Shown here piece by piece: positions 1 to 7,471 of a DNA stretch of 64,000 nt (the stretch's first letter is position 1; each line of letters starts with the position of its first letter). Under the pieces are notes generated by a model that was given only the letters and a program-made list of their open reading frames with translations, ran no database searches and was not told the DNA's origin. This stretch comes from Chlorobiota bacterium (GTDB lineage: Bacteria > Bacteroidota > Bacteroidia > Bacteroidales > F082), in NCBI GenBank assembly GCA_030596395.1, contig JAUVKF010000003.1, positions 1-64,000 of the forward strand, written 5' to 3'. Made by a program: the position numbers and the translations under genes.

Positions 1-645
1 CACATCATTGTTATCAATCAGATAGGTAAATCCAGCACCTGACATGATCGAAATTCCTCCGCAGTTGTTATTCAGAATCCTGTTCTCAGCAACCCCTGCT
101 CCCTGTTGGAAATTAATAGCGCCAAGGTCATTGTTATCGATGGTAAAACCATAAATGGGTCCGGGAGTTGTGTCATTTACGGGGATTCCAGATCCATGTG
201 CGATTACAATCAGGTCGGTGCCACAGTTCCGTAAAATGTTCGGTTCATCGAACGGTCCTTCACTGGTCCCCCGGTTAAACCGAAATTCCAGGAAATAAAG
301 ATCCTCAAGGCCAATGGAGAGATTGCTTTCCTCCTGGTCAACAATAATTCCTTCGATGAGCGAGCTTTCTCGTCCTTCACCCTCCAGGCCTACGCCGGCT
401 TTCAGGTACAGCACGTTATTATAGCCTGACCAGGATTCATCGGGATGATACGTTCCCGCTTTAATCATGACCGTGCTGCCTGCCGTGGCGGCGGCAACGC
501 CTTCCTTAATGGTGTTGAATGGATGTTGTTCGCTTCCGTCTTCAATGCCGGTGTTGTTGGAGGCATCGACATAAATTGTTTGTGCACCGAGATTGAAAAC
601 CCAGGCAATAATCATTGCTGTGAAAATTGTAAATATTGTTTTCAT
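1..645 (-). CDS. Secreted right-handed beta-helix protein, C-terminus off the left edge
   Basis: Reading the minus strand from the ATG at 645 gives 215 codons that stay open to base 1, so only the N-terminal part is present. Residues 1-21 form a signal peptide ending in LGAQ, followed at once by TIYVDASNNTG and a DUF1565-like start (HPFNTIKEGVAAATAGSTVMIKAGTY) broken by short turns. Later residues hold repeated I-x-N-N-x rungs typical of right-handed parallel beta-helix proteins. The role is probably cell-surface glycan or protein binding, or polysaccharide cleavage; no catalytic residues can be identified. A C-terminal T9SS sorting domain is expected from its three downstream neighbours but lies outside the window. 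It is the most promoter-distal visible member of a minus-strand run of secreted proteins, 172 bp beyond the stop of the next gene. The beta-helix class is fairly sure; function is unknown. Confidence 0.75.
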   Translation of the reverse strand, partial: MKTIFTIFTAMIIAWVFNLGAQTIYVDASNNTGIEDGSEQHPFNTIKEGVAAATAGSTVMIKAGTYHPDESWSGYNNVLYLKAGVGLEGEGRESSLIEGIIVDQEESNLSIGLEDLYFLEFRFNRGTSEGPFDEPNILRNCGTDLIVIAHGSGIPVNDTTPGPIYGFTIDNNDLGAINFQQGAGVAENRILNNNCGGISIMSGAGFTYLIDNNDV

Positions 646-817
646 GGCTTTTTATTTTTTGTTATTCATTGTTATTTGCTTCGCGTCATTTGCTCTGCAG
701 CCGTCATTTCACACGTATTTTGTCATTCTGAGCGTATGCGAAGGATCTTTATGAATACCTATTAAAGATCCTTCATTTCGCTCTGCTTCATTCAGGATGA
801 CAGATTTCCCTTGCTTT
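646..817. repeat. GTCATTCTGA-type intergenic hairpin element (copy 1)
   Basis: Between the first two minus-strand genes, an imperfect inverted repeat spans about 721-802. The left arm starts TGTCATTCTGAGCG and contains GGATCTTTA. The right arm contains TAAAGATCC and ends AGGATGACA. A second copy of the same design lies at 21526-21627, where the right arm is interrupted by a 20-bp palindrome after AAAGATCC. Copy 1 is therefore the uninterrupted form. No T-run follows, so a terminator role is not obvious. Confidence 0.7.
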
Positions 818-1810
818 TCATTTTTGAATAATCAATTTCTTTGTTACACTTTTGTTTTCCATTATCAGGCGACAGAGATACACCCCGCTTCTCAAAGCGC
901 TCACATCTATTTCCACAGTTTCTATTCCTGCAGGTATTTGTTTTTCGAGGAGTTTTCTACCGTTCAGGTCGAAAAGTTCTATGGTAGTTTCGTCAATTCC
1001 AAACTCCAAACTCCGAACTCTAAACTCATTCTTAGCCGGATTCGGGTAAACATCAATAGTCGTTTCCATCTTTTCAGCAATAGCGATTGGAAATAAAGAG
1101 GCTATGTAAAAGTGATAAGAGGTGAAATGACTTTCCTGAAGGTTTTCATAATCAATAACTAGTGATTTCAGAGGAATATCAGGCATAAAAAACGCTGCTG
1201 CTGCTTCGCTATCATCCATTCCGCCGATCACCAGGCTGTCATAAACCACATAATCTTCGGGAGTGTCAGAGCCCAGTAGCGCGGCATGTGAAGCATCCCA
1301 TTTAGGTATATTTACTCCATCTTCGATTAAATCAGCATCAAACAATTCTATTAACCAATCGTTAATATCTTCAACCGGAACCTCATTGTCATATTCATCT
1401 ATGGCAGAGATCAGGCAGTTTTCCACATCAATATCCACCACGCAAAATCCCCAGCCTTCGTCAGGGGTGGTTTGATCAAAGTCAATAGTCAGCTTTGCTT
1501 TTGAAAGGATGGGTTGTCCGGCAGTGCCTTCTCCATTAGGATAAATTTGAATGCGCAGATTCTCTGCATTATTTGCCTGTCCGAAGGTGTTTTCAAATTC
1601 ATTGCCATCGTCAAATACTTCATCATCCAATATTTGGACTGACCCATTTATGGTTCCGGTAGCTACCCATGTGAAATCGGACAAAACGGCGTTGTTAAAT
1701 GTACCGGTTCCTTCGTGTGCTCCTGTATGCTCGAAATTTGCATACTCCTGTGCCCAGGAAAAAGTAAAAAGGACAAAAGTAAAAGTTAAAAGTAAGAGTA
1801 TAAGTTTCAT
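818..1810 (-). CDS. T9SS-secreted protein of unknown function
   Basis: A 330-residue protein with a signal peptide (residues 1-20, cleavage after SWAQ) and a typical type A T9SS C-terminal sorting domain from about residue 255 (VYPNPAKNEF ... LFDLNGRKLL ... SGVYLCRL ... KLIIQK). The central part is beta-rich and acidic, with aromatic and Gly pairs, as in lectin-like or jelly-roll surface domains, but I do not recognise a family. The sorting domain is nearly identical in layout to those of the next two minus-strand genes, so these are tandem paralogues at the C-terminus with unrelated N-terminal cargo. Two stretches of its DNA are 7-bp periodic: the signal-peptide region (1764-1805) and the start of the sorting domain (998-1032). 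Localisation to the cell surface or medium through the T9SS is well supported. Confidence 0.85.
   Translation of the reverse strand: MKLILLLLTFTFVLFTFSWAQEYANFEHTGAHEGTGTFNNAVLSDFTWVATGTINGSVQILDDEVFDDGNEFENTFGQANNAENLRIQIYPNGEGTAGQPILSKAKLTIDFDQTTPDEGWGFCVVDIDVENCLISAIDEYDNEVPVEDINDWLIELFDADLIEDGVNIPKWDASHAALLGSDTPEDYVVYDSLVIGGMDDSEAAAAFFMPDIPLKSLVIDYENLQESHFTSYHFYIASLFPIAIAEKMETTIDVYPNPAKNEFRVRSLEFGIDETTIELFDLNGRKLLEKQIPAGIETVEIDVSALRSGVYLCRLIMENKSVTKKLIIQK
998..1032. repeat. Heptanucleotide array inside a T9SS sorting domain (unit TCCAAAC)
   Basis: Five consecutive 7-bp units, the first two identical (TCCAAAC) and the next two one or two bases different. It lies within the reading frame of the T9SS protein at 818-1810, at the first strand of the sorting domain just after NPA. 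The same protein position is occupied by heptad arrays in the next two paralogues. Confidence 0.7.
1764..1805. repeat. Heptad-periodic A-rich array encoding a signal peptide
   Basis: Six 7-bp units related to GTAAAAA/AGTAAAA on the plus strand cover codons 2-16 of the T9SS protein at 818-1810. They encode the hydrophobic core, rich in Leu, Thr and Phe. The base composition is simple, so chance periodicity is harder to exclude here than at the GC-mixed arrays. Confidence 0.45.
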
Positions 1811-1923
1811 GGTTTTAAGGTTTAAAGATTATAATGATGTGTATACTTATCGTTTAATAAATTTTAACATTTCCTTTACATTATATTTCCAATTTATCAT
1901 TAGTTATTGCTTATCATGCATTG

Positions 1924-4080
1924 TCATTTTTGAATTAGTAATTTCTTTGTTACTGAATATTTTTCTGTGTTTAACTTGCAGAAATAAACCCCGCTTTGCA
2001 AATGGCTTACATCAAACTCAAAACTTTCAGTTCCGGCAGGGATTTGTTTTTCGAGAATCCTCCTTCCATTCAAATCATAAAGTGCTACTGTTGCGGACTG
2101 AAGACTGAAGACTGCCGATTGCAGACTGACGACTGAACCAGCCGGATTGGGGTAAATAGTAAAGTTTGGTGAATCGGGCGCTGACAATTCATCAGCACCA
2201 CTTATCAGGTCATTTTGCAGGATATAAAAACCTTCGTAACTATCGGCTACAAAAATGTATTTGCCAATACCGAGAACATCATCTATTTTTCCGGATGATC
2301 CGCTTTCTGTTTCGTAATTACCCACAACCTGAGGTTGTGACGCATCGGATACATCGATCATAGTGACCACGTTGGCCGCTGTTATATATACATAATTACC
2401 CGAACCGCTAATCCGTACAGTTTGGCCAATACCGGTCACCGATCCCGATTCGAAAGGGTTGCCCGGATCACTCACATCAATGATGCGCAGGCCTTCCTGC
2501 ATCGCGCTCACATAAGCGTAGTTTCCAGAGGTATAAACTCCCAACGCCGGGCCCGGTGTATTGTAAGATCCTGTTTCTGAAGGATTAGCAGGGTTGCTAA
2601 CATCAACTACCCTTAAACTTTTATTGGCACAGGCTACATAAAGCATTTCGCCTGAAACAGCCACATCTTTGGCCACACTGGGTGAACTATAATTACCGGT
2701 ATATGCAGGAGCATCGGCATTGCTGATGTCAACAACCCATACTTCGTTTCCGTCGCTGGTTACATAGGCATAATTGCCGGAGACAACAAGTCTTTCAAGG
2801 CTAATGATTCCGTGACTTCCTTTTTCAACCGGGTTTGCCGGGTCGCTTACATCAACAATTATCAGTTTGTTTTCCGGGCCGGAAACGTACACGTAATTTC
2901 CAACAGCATAAACACCGAAAATGCAGCATGGAAAATCAATACTGCCCAACAAAGCAGGCGAGGCCGGGTTTGAGATGTCGAAGACATTAATGGAGTAAAC
3001 ATAACTGTCGCCATTGTTCATGCTGACATAAGCTTTGTCGCCGACAACGTAAAAAGGCCCTTTTGATAACGTATTATCAATCTGGCCTACAAGGGTGATG
3101 TTATTAATTTCTGAAGTTGGATTTGTTGATAGAACTACACCTCCGTCGCCCACCGCAAACCCGTGAGCTGCATTGATGAAGAAAATGTCATTGAGATCAT
3201 TTGTCGTGCCGGTATTTTGCACTTGAATACCGGAACCTCCGGTTGTTATATGGGCAATCAGGCCATTATCCAATGCCATCCAGCCTTCATTATTACTTAT
3301 AAAGTGAAGCGAGTTGGCAGACGTATATTCCGGAAGGCCTGGAATAGGGATTTCAAGAAAGTTTGTATCCCTGTCGGTGGTTTTTATCAGCACCCCCAAT
3401 CCGGCAACGGCATACCCGATGTTGCTGTTTGCGTAAAAAAATTGGTTAATGGTTCCTGTAGTACTACGAAACACTTTATCCCAGTCATCTCCTCCGTTAT
3501 CGGTTTTGTAAATATAACTGTCAGCACCTGCGACGATGCCCCGTGAACCGCTGAAAAAGTGAACAGTCCGTAATTGGTTATAGGGGACACCCATCGAACT
3601 CCATGTTTCACCACCATCCGAAGTTCTTCTGATTACGGGAGTTCCAAAGGTTGGCCCCCCGACGGCATACCCGTTTGTTGCGTCACGAAACTGCATGCCT
3701 ATTAGCGCGTATGATCCTCCGCTGTCTTTCTCCGTCCAGTCATCACCGCCGTTTAAGGTTTTAAAGATTTTCCCGTTTCCGCAACACAAAATTCCTGTTT
3801 GGCTGCTGGTAAAATGAATGTCAAGAACGCTTGAAGTTGTTGGAAGCGTTTGCATCGTCCAACTTGCACCGGCATCGGTGGTTTTCATTATGGTGCCGTT
3901 GGAGCCACCTACCCATTCTGTGGATTGGGAAACGAAATGGACAGCTTTAAGGTTGTTACCGGTAGGTGAATTCAGCATGTACCATTGTTGTGCATTTAAC
4001 ATACTGCAAAAAAGCAGTAAAGCGATTGTTGTAAGTAATGTTTTCATTTTTCCCTGTTTAAATAGTATTCGTTTTTTCAT
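1924..4080 (-). CDS. T9SS-secreted beta-propeller protein (Ycf48/BNR-like plus LVIVD repeats)
   Basis: A 718-residue secreted protein with two propeller-type regions. Residues about 35-325 carry Ycf48/BNR-like repeats with Asp-box motifs (TTDAGASW, TLNGGDDW, TSDGGETW). Residues about 330-625 hold six LVIVD repeats, each with the pattern V-D-[VI]-S-[ND]-P-x-x-P. From about 635 there is a T9SS sorting domain ending in KLLIQK. Propellers of this type bind partners or substrates at the cell surface; no enzyme site is visible. The start at 4080 shares its upstream context (TTAAAACC) with the 818-1810 gene. The internal Met at 4047 (MKTLLTTIALLLF) would give a more conventional signal peptide. A perfect six-unit heptad array lies inside the sorting-domain coding sequence at 2096-2137. 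The weakly heptad-periodic 113-bp region downstream begins at the stop codon. Confidence 0.88.
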   Translation of the reverse strand: MKKRILFKQGKMKTLLTTIALLLFCSMLNAQQWYMLNSPTGNNLKAVHFVSQSTEWVGGSNGTIMKTTDAGASWTMQTLPTTSSVLDIHFTSSQTGILCCGNGKIFKTLNGGDDWTEKDSGGSYALIGMQFRDATNGYAVGGPTFGTPVIRRTSDGGETWSSMGVPYNQLRTVHFFSGSRGIVAGADSYIYKTDNGGDDWDKVFRSTTGTINQFFYANSNIGYAVAGLGVLIKTTDRDTNFLEIPIPGLPEYTSANSLHFISNNEGWMALDNGLIAHITTGGSGIQVQNTGTTNDLNDIFFINAAHGFAVGDGGVVLSTNPTSEINNITLVGQIDNTLSKGPFYVVGDKAYVSMNNGDSYVYSINVFDISNPASPALLGSIDFPCCIFGVYAVGNYVYVSGPENKLIIVDVSDPANPVEKGSHGIISLERLVVSGNYAYVTSDGNEVWVVDISNADAPAYTGNYSSPSVAKDVAVSGEMLYVACANKSLRVVDVSNPANPSETGSYNTPGPALGVYTSGNYAYVSAMQEGLRIIDVSDPGNPFESGSVTGIGQTVRISGSGNYVYITAANVVTMIDVSDASQPQVVGNYETESGSSGKIDDVLGIGKYIFVADSYEGFYILQNDLISGADELSAPDSPNFTIYPNPAGSVVSLQSAVFSLQSATVALYDLNGRRILEKQIPAGTESFEFDVSHLQSGVYFCKLNTEKYSVTKKLLIQK
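2096..2137. repeat. Heptanucleotide array (GACTGAA) inside a T9SS sorting domain
   Basis: Six contiguous 7-bp units with no phase slip: three are exact GACTGAA and three differ by one to three bases. The array is in frame inside the T9SS sorting domain of the gene at 1924-4080 and produces a 7-residue peptide repeat (VSLQSAV then FSLQSAT). The reverse complement of the same unit (TTCAGTC) builds the intergenic array at 54248-54296, some 52 kb away. Confidence 0.88.
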
Positions 4081-4093
4081 GGTTTTAATTTTT

Positions 4094-4156
4094 AGTCCGA
4101 AGTCGGAAGCCCGGAGATCGAAGCTGCTTCGGTCTTCCGACTTCCGTCTTTCAGCT
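4094..4156. repeat. Two-armed heptanucleotide array between T9SS genes
   Basis: Nine contiguous 7-bp units. The left four resemble AGTCCGA or AGTCGGA, and the right ones resemble TCCGACT or TCCGTCT, so the two halves are complementary and can pair (AGTCGGAAG against CTTCCGACT). It starts 5 bp after the stop codon of the minus-strand gene at 4161-5726 and ends just before the next gene's start at 4080. A transcript-end hairpin is possible but unproven. Confidence 0.8.
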
Positions 4157-4160
4157 TCTT

Positions 4161-5726
4161 CTATTTTTGAATAATTAATTTCTTCGTTACCGTATGTTCT
4201 TGCGTACTTATTTTGCAGAGATAAACCCCGCTTTGCATACCGCTCAGATCTATTTCCACAGTTTCAGCTCCGCCAGGCCCGCCTGCCGGACGGGCAGGGA
4301 TTTGTTTTTCGAGGAGTTTTTTTCCGCTCAGGTCGTATAATTCCACCATTGCAGACTGCTGACTGAAGACAGTTGACTGAAGACTGATCTTGTCAACTGC
4401 AGGGTTAGGAAATATAATTATTTCTGCGGTGTTCAGAACATTCTCTGCAACTGCGCTACTTGATGAATAGATCAGGTTCAACCCCCATGATTGTAATATC
4501 CCGGTGTTGCCTTCAGCGCCATCGTAAATGCTCAAAGTCCATGTTCCCGATGGGTTAGTTTCAATGAATGCTGATAAAGGGTTTTCGGGTTTGTAGATAC
4601 CGTAAAATGGTGCTATTCCTTTGGCAATGGTATCAACCCCATAATCAGATAGTTTGGTGCTGATAAAGTTATCACCATCGCCACCGGCCTGGTAAATAAT
4701 GGTTTCACTTATACCATTGTGCGATAAGGTAAATTCAAGGTCACCATCGGAAGTGTGAAGGACAGAGTCTATCAATACCACTACACCTATCAGTACTTTG
4801 TCTTCCCTTACCGGATCTATAATGATATCATCTTCGGTGGTTTGAAAGTCTTCAATGGATTTGTTAATGCCGGAACTTTGATTCACATCGGTTTCACTTC
4901 CAGTAGGCACATAATAATACGTTGATTTATACAGATTATACCAATACTCATCATATTTATTCCAGTGTTGTATCACAAAGATAATTCGGTTGTTGTCCCG
5001 GTCGTAGGTGTAATTCTGCCTTTGATGAGGATCTGCCCAGTTGGAAATTTCCTGATCCCAATCTGAACTTAATACCGTTACCAAATTGTTGTTTGTATCG
5101 TACGTGAATACACTTTTTTGCCATTTTACCCATTCATTTTCAATCCAGGCTTCGCTTAAAATTGTGTATAAGTTGTTGTTTTCATCATATTGGAATTCAA
5201 ATTCCTGAGATTCCTCCCAATCGGATTCCTCCCAGTAATACATCATCTGGTAGATTTTTTTGTTGTTTTCATTATAGGCATAGGTATTTTTGATCTCATT
5301 CTCAAATTGATCGCCATCCCATACCTGTCTGGTTTTTTGAATCCGGTTGTTATTCCCATCATAATAGTATAAGCTCATTGCGCTGTTGACCCAGGAGGAA
5401 TCACTATATTCATAAACCCTTTCTTCTTCCAGGTTTTGATTTGCATCATAAAAACAACTGGTCTTACTCTTCGGTCCGGAGCCATCCGTCCATGACTCAA
5501 ATTTTTCAATTGGTTTATTTTCGCTGTCATATGTGTAAATTACATTCCGGGTGTGCTCCCAGACTGATTCGCTGTAATCCCAAACCAGGTCGTATCTCTG
5601 GATAAGTAAAAAGTCATCGTTTTTCATCATTGATTGATTTAATGATTCGAAAACGAGGGGAACTTCTTGTGCAACAGATATCGTGCACAGTAGAAATGAC
5701 AATGTGTAAAGTAAAAGTTTTTTCAT
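4161..5726 (-). CDS. T9SS-secreted protein with W/YD repeats and a proprotein-convertase-like P domain
   Basis: A 521-residue protein with a signal peptide (cleavage after SVAQ). Residues about 55-265 contain five or six repeats of about 35 residues with the pattern Y-x-Y-D-x-N-x-N ... W-x(4-6)-W, reminiscent of RHS/YD repeats. Residues about 290-415 look like a P-proprotein domain (IGVVVLIDSVLHTSDGDLEF, GGDGDNFISTKLSDYG, NPSGTWTLSIYDGAEGNTG in separate blocks), common in secreted T9SS cargo. A T9SS sorting domain follows. The sorting domain has seven extra residues (RPAGGPG) between IPA and GAE compared with its neighbours, encoded by a 21-bp palindromic insertion at 4272-4292 that keeps the frame. 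A related W/YD-repeat protein without the P domain is encoded at 33459-34847. The gene follows the SDR gene upstream by only 12 bp, so co-transcription is possible. Confidence 0.88.
   Translation of the reverse strand: MKKLLLYTLSFLLCTISVAQEVPLVFESLNQSMMKNDDFLLIQRYDLVWDYSESVWEHTRNVIYTYDSENKPIEKFESWTDGSGPKSKTSCFYDANQNLEEERVYEYSDSSWVNSAMSLYYYDGNNNRIQKTRQVWDGDQFENEIKNTYAYNENNKKIYQMMYYWEESDWEESQEFEFQYDENNNLYTILSEAWIENEWVKWQKSVFTYDTNNNLVTVLSSDWDQEISNWADPHQRQNYTYDRDNNRIIFVIQHWNKYDEYWYNLYKSTYYYVPTGSETDVNQSSGINKSIEDFQTTEDDIIIDPVREDKVLIGVVVLIDSVLHTSDGDLEFTLSHNGISETIIYQAGGDGDNFISTKLSDYGVDTIAKGIAPFYGIYKPENPLSAFIETNPSGTWTLSIYDGAEGNTGILQSWGLNLIYSSSSAVAENVLNTAEIIIFPNPAVDKISLQSTVFSQQSAMVELYDLSGKKLLEKQIPARPAGGPGGAETVEIDLSGMQSGVYLCKISTQEHTVTKKLIIQK
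4272..4292. repeat. In-frame insertion of a GC-rich palindrome in a coding sequence
   Basis: Exactly 21 bp are present here that are missing from the otherwise alignable sorting-domain DNA of the paralogue at 1924-4080 (CAGTTCC then GGCAGGGATTTG). With its flanks it forms CCTGCC...GGCAGG, the same core as elements at 7418, 9624, 11441, 21584 and 54218. It adds seven residues and leaves the frame intact. Confidence 0.85.
4354..4388. repeat. Heptanucleotide array (GACTGAA) inside a T9SS sorting domain
   Basis: Five contiguous 7-bp units, two exact GACTGAA and three variants, in frame in the sorting domain of the gene at 4161-5726. The position in the protein matches the arrays at 998-1032 and 2096-2137. 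Confidence 0.8.
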
Positions 5727-5738
5727 GATTTAAGTATT

Positions 5739-6884
5739 TTAGTGTTTGTTATTATTTAATGCTGTCAATTCTTGTTTTTGTGATAATATTCTGTTCAGGT
5801 TACTGAGGAATACCATCGGGGTAGACGGCATATTTTGCTTATTGAAGTTTTTTGGCAGAACAGCAGGCAATGTGTTTACTTTATCGATTAAAGTGTAAAA
5901 TTCAGAAGGAAACATAAAATCGAATCTTCGTTTGCTTGAACACGCCTCCCGTAATGTTTCTGGTTTAACATGTTTCAATCCAAGAATATTCGCTACCGTA
6001 TTGCTGAACTGAACGTGGTTGACGGATTTATCCATAACAGGCCGTAAGAACTGCTCCCCATTGTTTTGCTTGTCTGCCAGTAAGTTGGAGATGATAATCT
6101 CTGATACTATATCGACAGGAATAATTTTAAATTCAAAATCGATGTAATAGCCTGTTTTCAAAAACATGTCAAGAATATGCCAGATGGAATAATGGGAGGG
6201 GCAGACCCCTTTCTCCTCAGAACCAACAACAAGTGGAATGTCGTACAGGCAACCTGCCAGGTTCTGAGAAAATGCATTTTCCAATACTTTGTTGGTTACC
6301 CACTTAAACCCTGCATATCCCGACTGCCAGGCATTGGTATTCAGATGTTGAAAGTCGTCGTCTGTTGTAAAAAAGTTGGCGTTATATGAAGAGGGATAGT
6401 GAAGGCTTTTAGGGTATTTTTTTTCTCCACAAAAACTGATCATACGTGATAGTTCAGACAACCAGAGCCTTTTAAAGTGGGCATAAGGCAAATGGTAAAG
6501 GGGGTTCATAGCGAGGTGGAGTACAAAACCTACATCTCTTTTCAAGGCTGAATGTTCCGGTGTTTTTAATCCCATCATATTCAGGCTTACATCGCCAAGG
6601 TGGATGATAAATTTTTGATCATCGAATTTGCCGAGGTGCCAGGTGGTAAAGGCATTTCTCATTTTATTGATGGCTTCGTTTCTGGTGCCGGCTCTCAGCA
6701 AAAGATGGATTTGCCCCTGCCATTCATTTTGCAGTTTGTCAACCACATGGACACCGACAAAGGAGTTGGCTCCTGTTATTAAAATGCCATCAGGATAAGT
6801 AGATGGTTTTGATCGGGTGAATCTCCATTTCTTTTTAATGAGCGGCTCCTTTCGGATGTCTTCTATTTGTTGTGTTTGAATCAT
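5739..6884 (-). CDS. Thioester-reductase-like NAD(P)-binding SDR protein
   Basis: A 381-residue cytosolic protein with no signal peptide. Residues about 34-42 give the Rossmann dinucleotide motif TGANSFVG. A Y-x(3)-K active-site motif (YAGFKW) near residue 190 follows a Ser-rich strand (HYPSSYN). The IILITGAN-type start and the HxxYSIWHILDMFLKTG segment fit the NAD_binding_4/thioester reductase family (male-sterility type), which reduces carrier-bound acyl thioesters to aldehydes or alcohols. No adenylation, carrier-protein or PKS domain lies nearby, so it would have to act on a partner encoded elsewhere or on acyl-CoA. A basic N-terminal tail (RKEPLIKKKWRFTRSK) precedes the fold. It may head a two-gene unit with the T9SS gene 12 bp downstream. 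The family call is reasonable; the substrate is unknown. Confidence 0.75.
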   Translation of the reverse strand: MIQTQQIEDIRKEPLIKKKWRFTRSKPSTYPDGILITGANSFVGVHVVDKLQNEWQGQIHLLLRAGTRNEAINKMRNAFTTWHLGKFDDQKFIIHLGDVSLNMMGLKTPEHSALKRDVGFVLHLAMNPLYHLPYAHFKRLWLSELSRMISFCGEKKYPKSLHYPSSYNANFFTTDDDFQHLNTNAWQSGYAGFKWVTNKVLENAFSQNLAGCLYDIPLVVGSEEKGVCPSHYSIWHILDMFLKTGYYIDFEFKIIPVDIVSEIIISNLLADKQNNGEQFLRPVMDKSVNHVQFSNTVANILGLKHVKPETLREACSSKRRFDFMFPSEFYTLIDKVNTLPAVLPKNFNKQNMPSTPMVFLSNLNRILSQKQELTALNNNKH

Positions 6885-7471
6885 AATTTTGAATAATTAT
6901 TTGAAAGCCTTCTTTGTAGCTATGTGCTATTTATAATCACCTTCGGCATAAATAAAATTCAAAATTAGGCAGAGGGAAGGGGTTAATGCAAGTAAAATGA
7001 GGAACATAAACACTCGGGCGACCTTACAAAAACACTCATTCGGGGTGCTTTGTCCTGGAGGGACATATAATTAGTTAGCCCACCCAATTTATTGGCGGGG
7101 CAGGAGAGAATTGTATTTACCTGGCCGGAAAAATGAATAGGTCCACCAATAAATTGGGTGACCTGATTAGTCAGTCGTCCCTTCGGGACTTAGCGATGGC
7201 AGACAGGAAATTCAGATTGAATCTGTTCTGCCGGTAAAAAGATTTAAAATCTTAGTCCTTTAGCATCCGGATTGTGCCATAGGCACTCCTATAGAGCAAA
7301 TCCGGATGAACGGAGGTTGGTCTAAGCGGAGGTTAGTCTAAGCGGACGCTTAGACCAGTGCGGACGCTTAGACCAGAGACGTTTGTACATGGGGATTGCC
7401 ACGTCGTATTGCTCCTCGCCTGCCTGCGCGAAGCCGCTCCGGCAAAGGCAGGCAATTAAACGAAATATTTT
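6885..7471. repeat. Gene-free 587 bp built from several hairpin families
   Basis: No credible gene. Recognisable parts, in order: a GTCCTGGAGGGAC palindrome near 7048; a 15-bp inverted pair CACCCAATTTATTGG (7081-7095) and its complement (7146-7160); GTCCCTTCGGGAC near 7180; CATCCGGATT (7264-7273) with its complement (7299-7308), a core shared with 52112-52134; two copies of GCGGACGCTTAGACC near 7340-7375 that pair with an upstream GGTCTAAGCG; and a half-copy of an ATTGCCACGTCG element abutting a GC-rich palindrome at 7418-7453. This is a mosaic of interspersed palindromic repeats. Confidence 0.7.
7418..7453. repeat. GC-rich palindrome, long-loop form
   Basis: GCCTGCCT at 7418-7425 pairs with AGGCAGGC at 7446-7453 around a 20-base GC-rich loop. 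The same stem core occurs in the shorter elements at 9624, 11441 and 21584. It abuts a truncated ATTGCCACGTCGTATTGCTC segment. Confidence 0.7.

Noticed and set aside
797-1096. Plus-strand open frame overlapping the first T9SS gene
   Set aside because: It is antisense to a well-supported coding sequence and has Cys/Phe/Ser-rich composition typical of a shadow frame.
1880-1926. A further heptad array downstream of the gene at 1924-4080
   Set aside because: A 7-bp rhythm can be drawn (AATAACT, AATGATA on the minus strand), but the sequence is too A/T-rich and diverged to count it with confidence.
5739-6884. Thioester reductase as part of a natural-product cluster
   Set aside because: No adenylation, condensation, ketosynthase or carrier domains lie within the window, so a cluster cannot be claimed.
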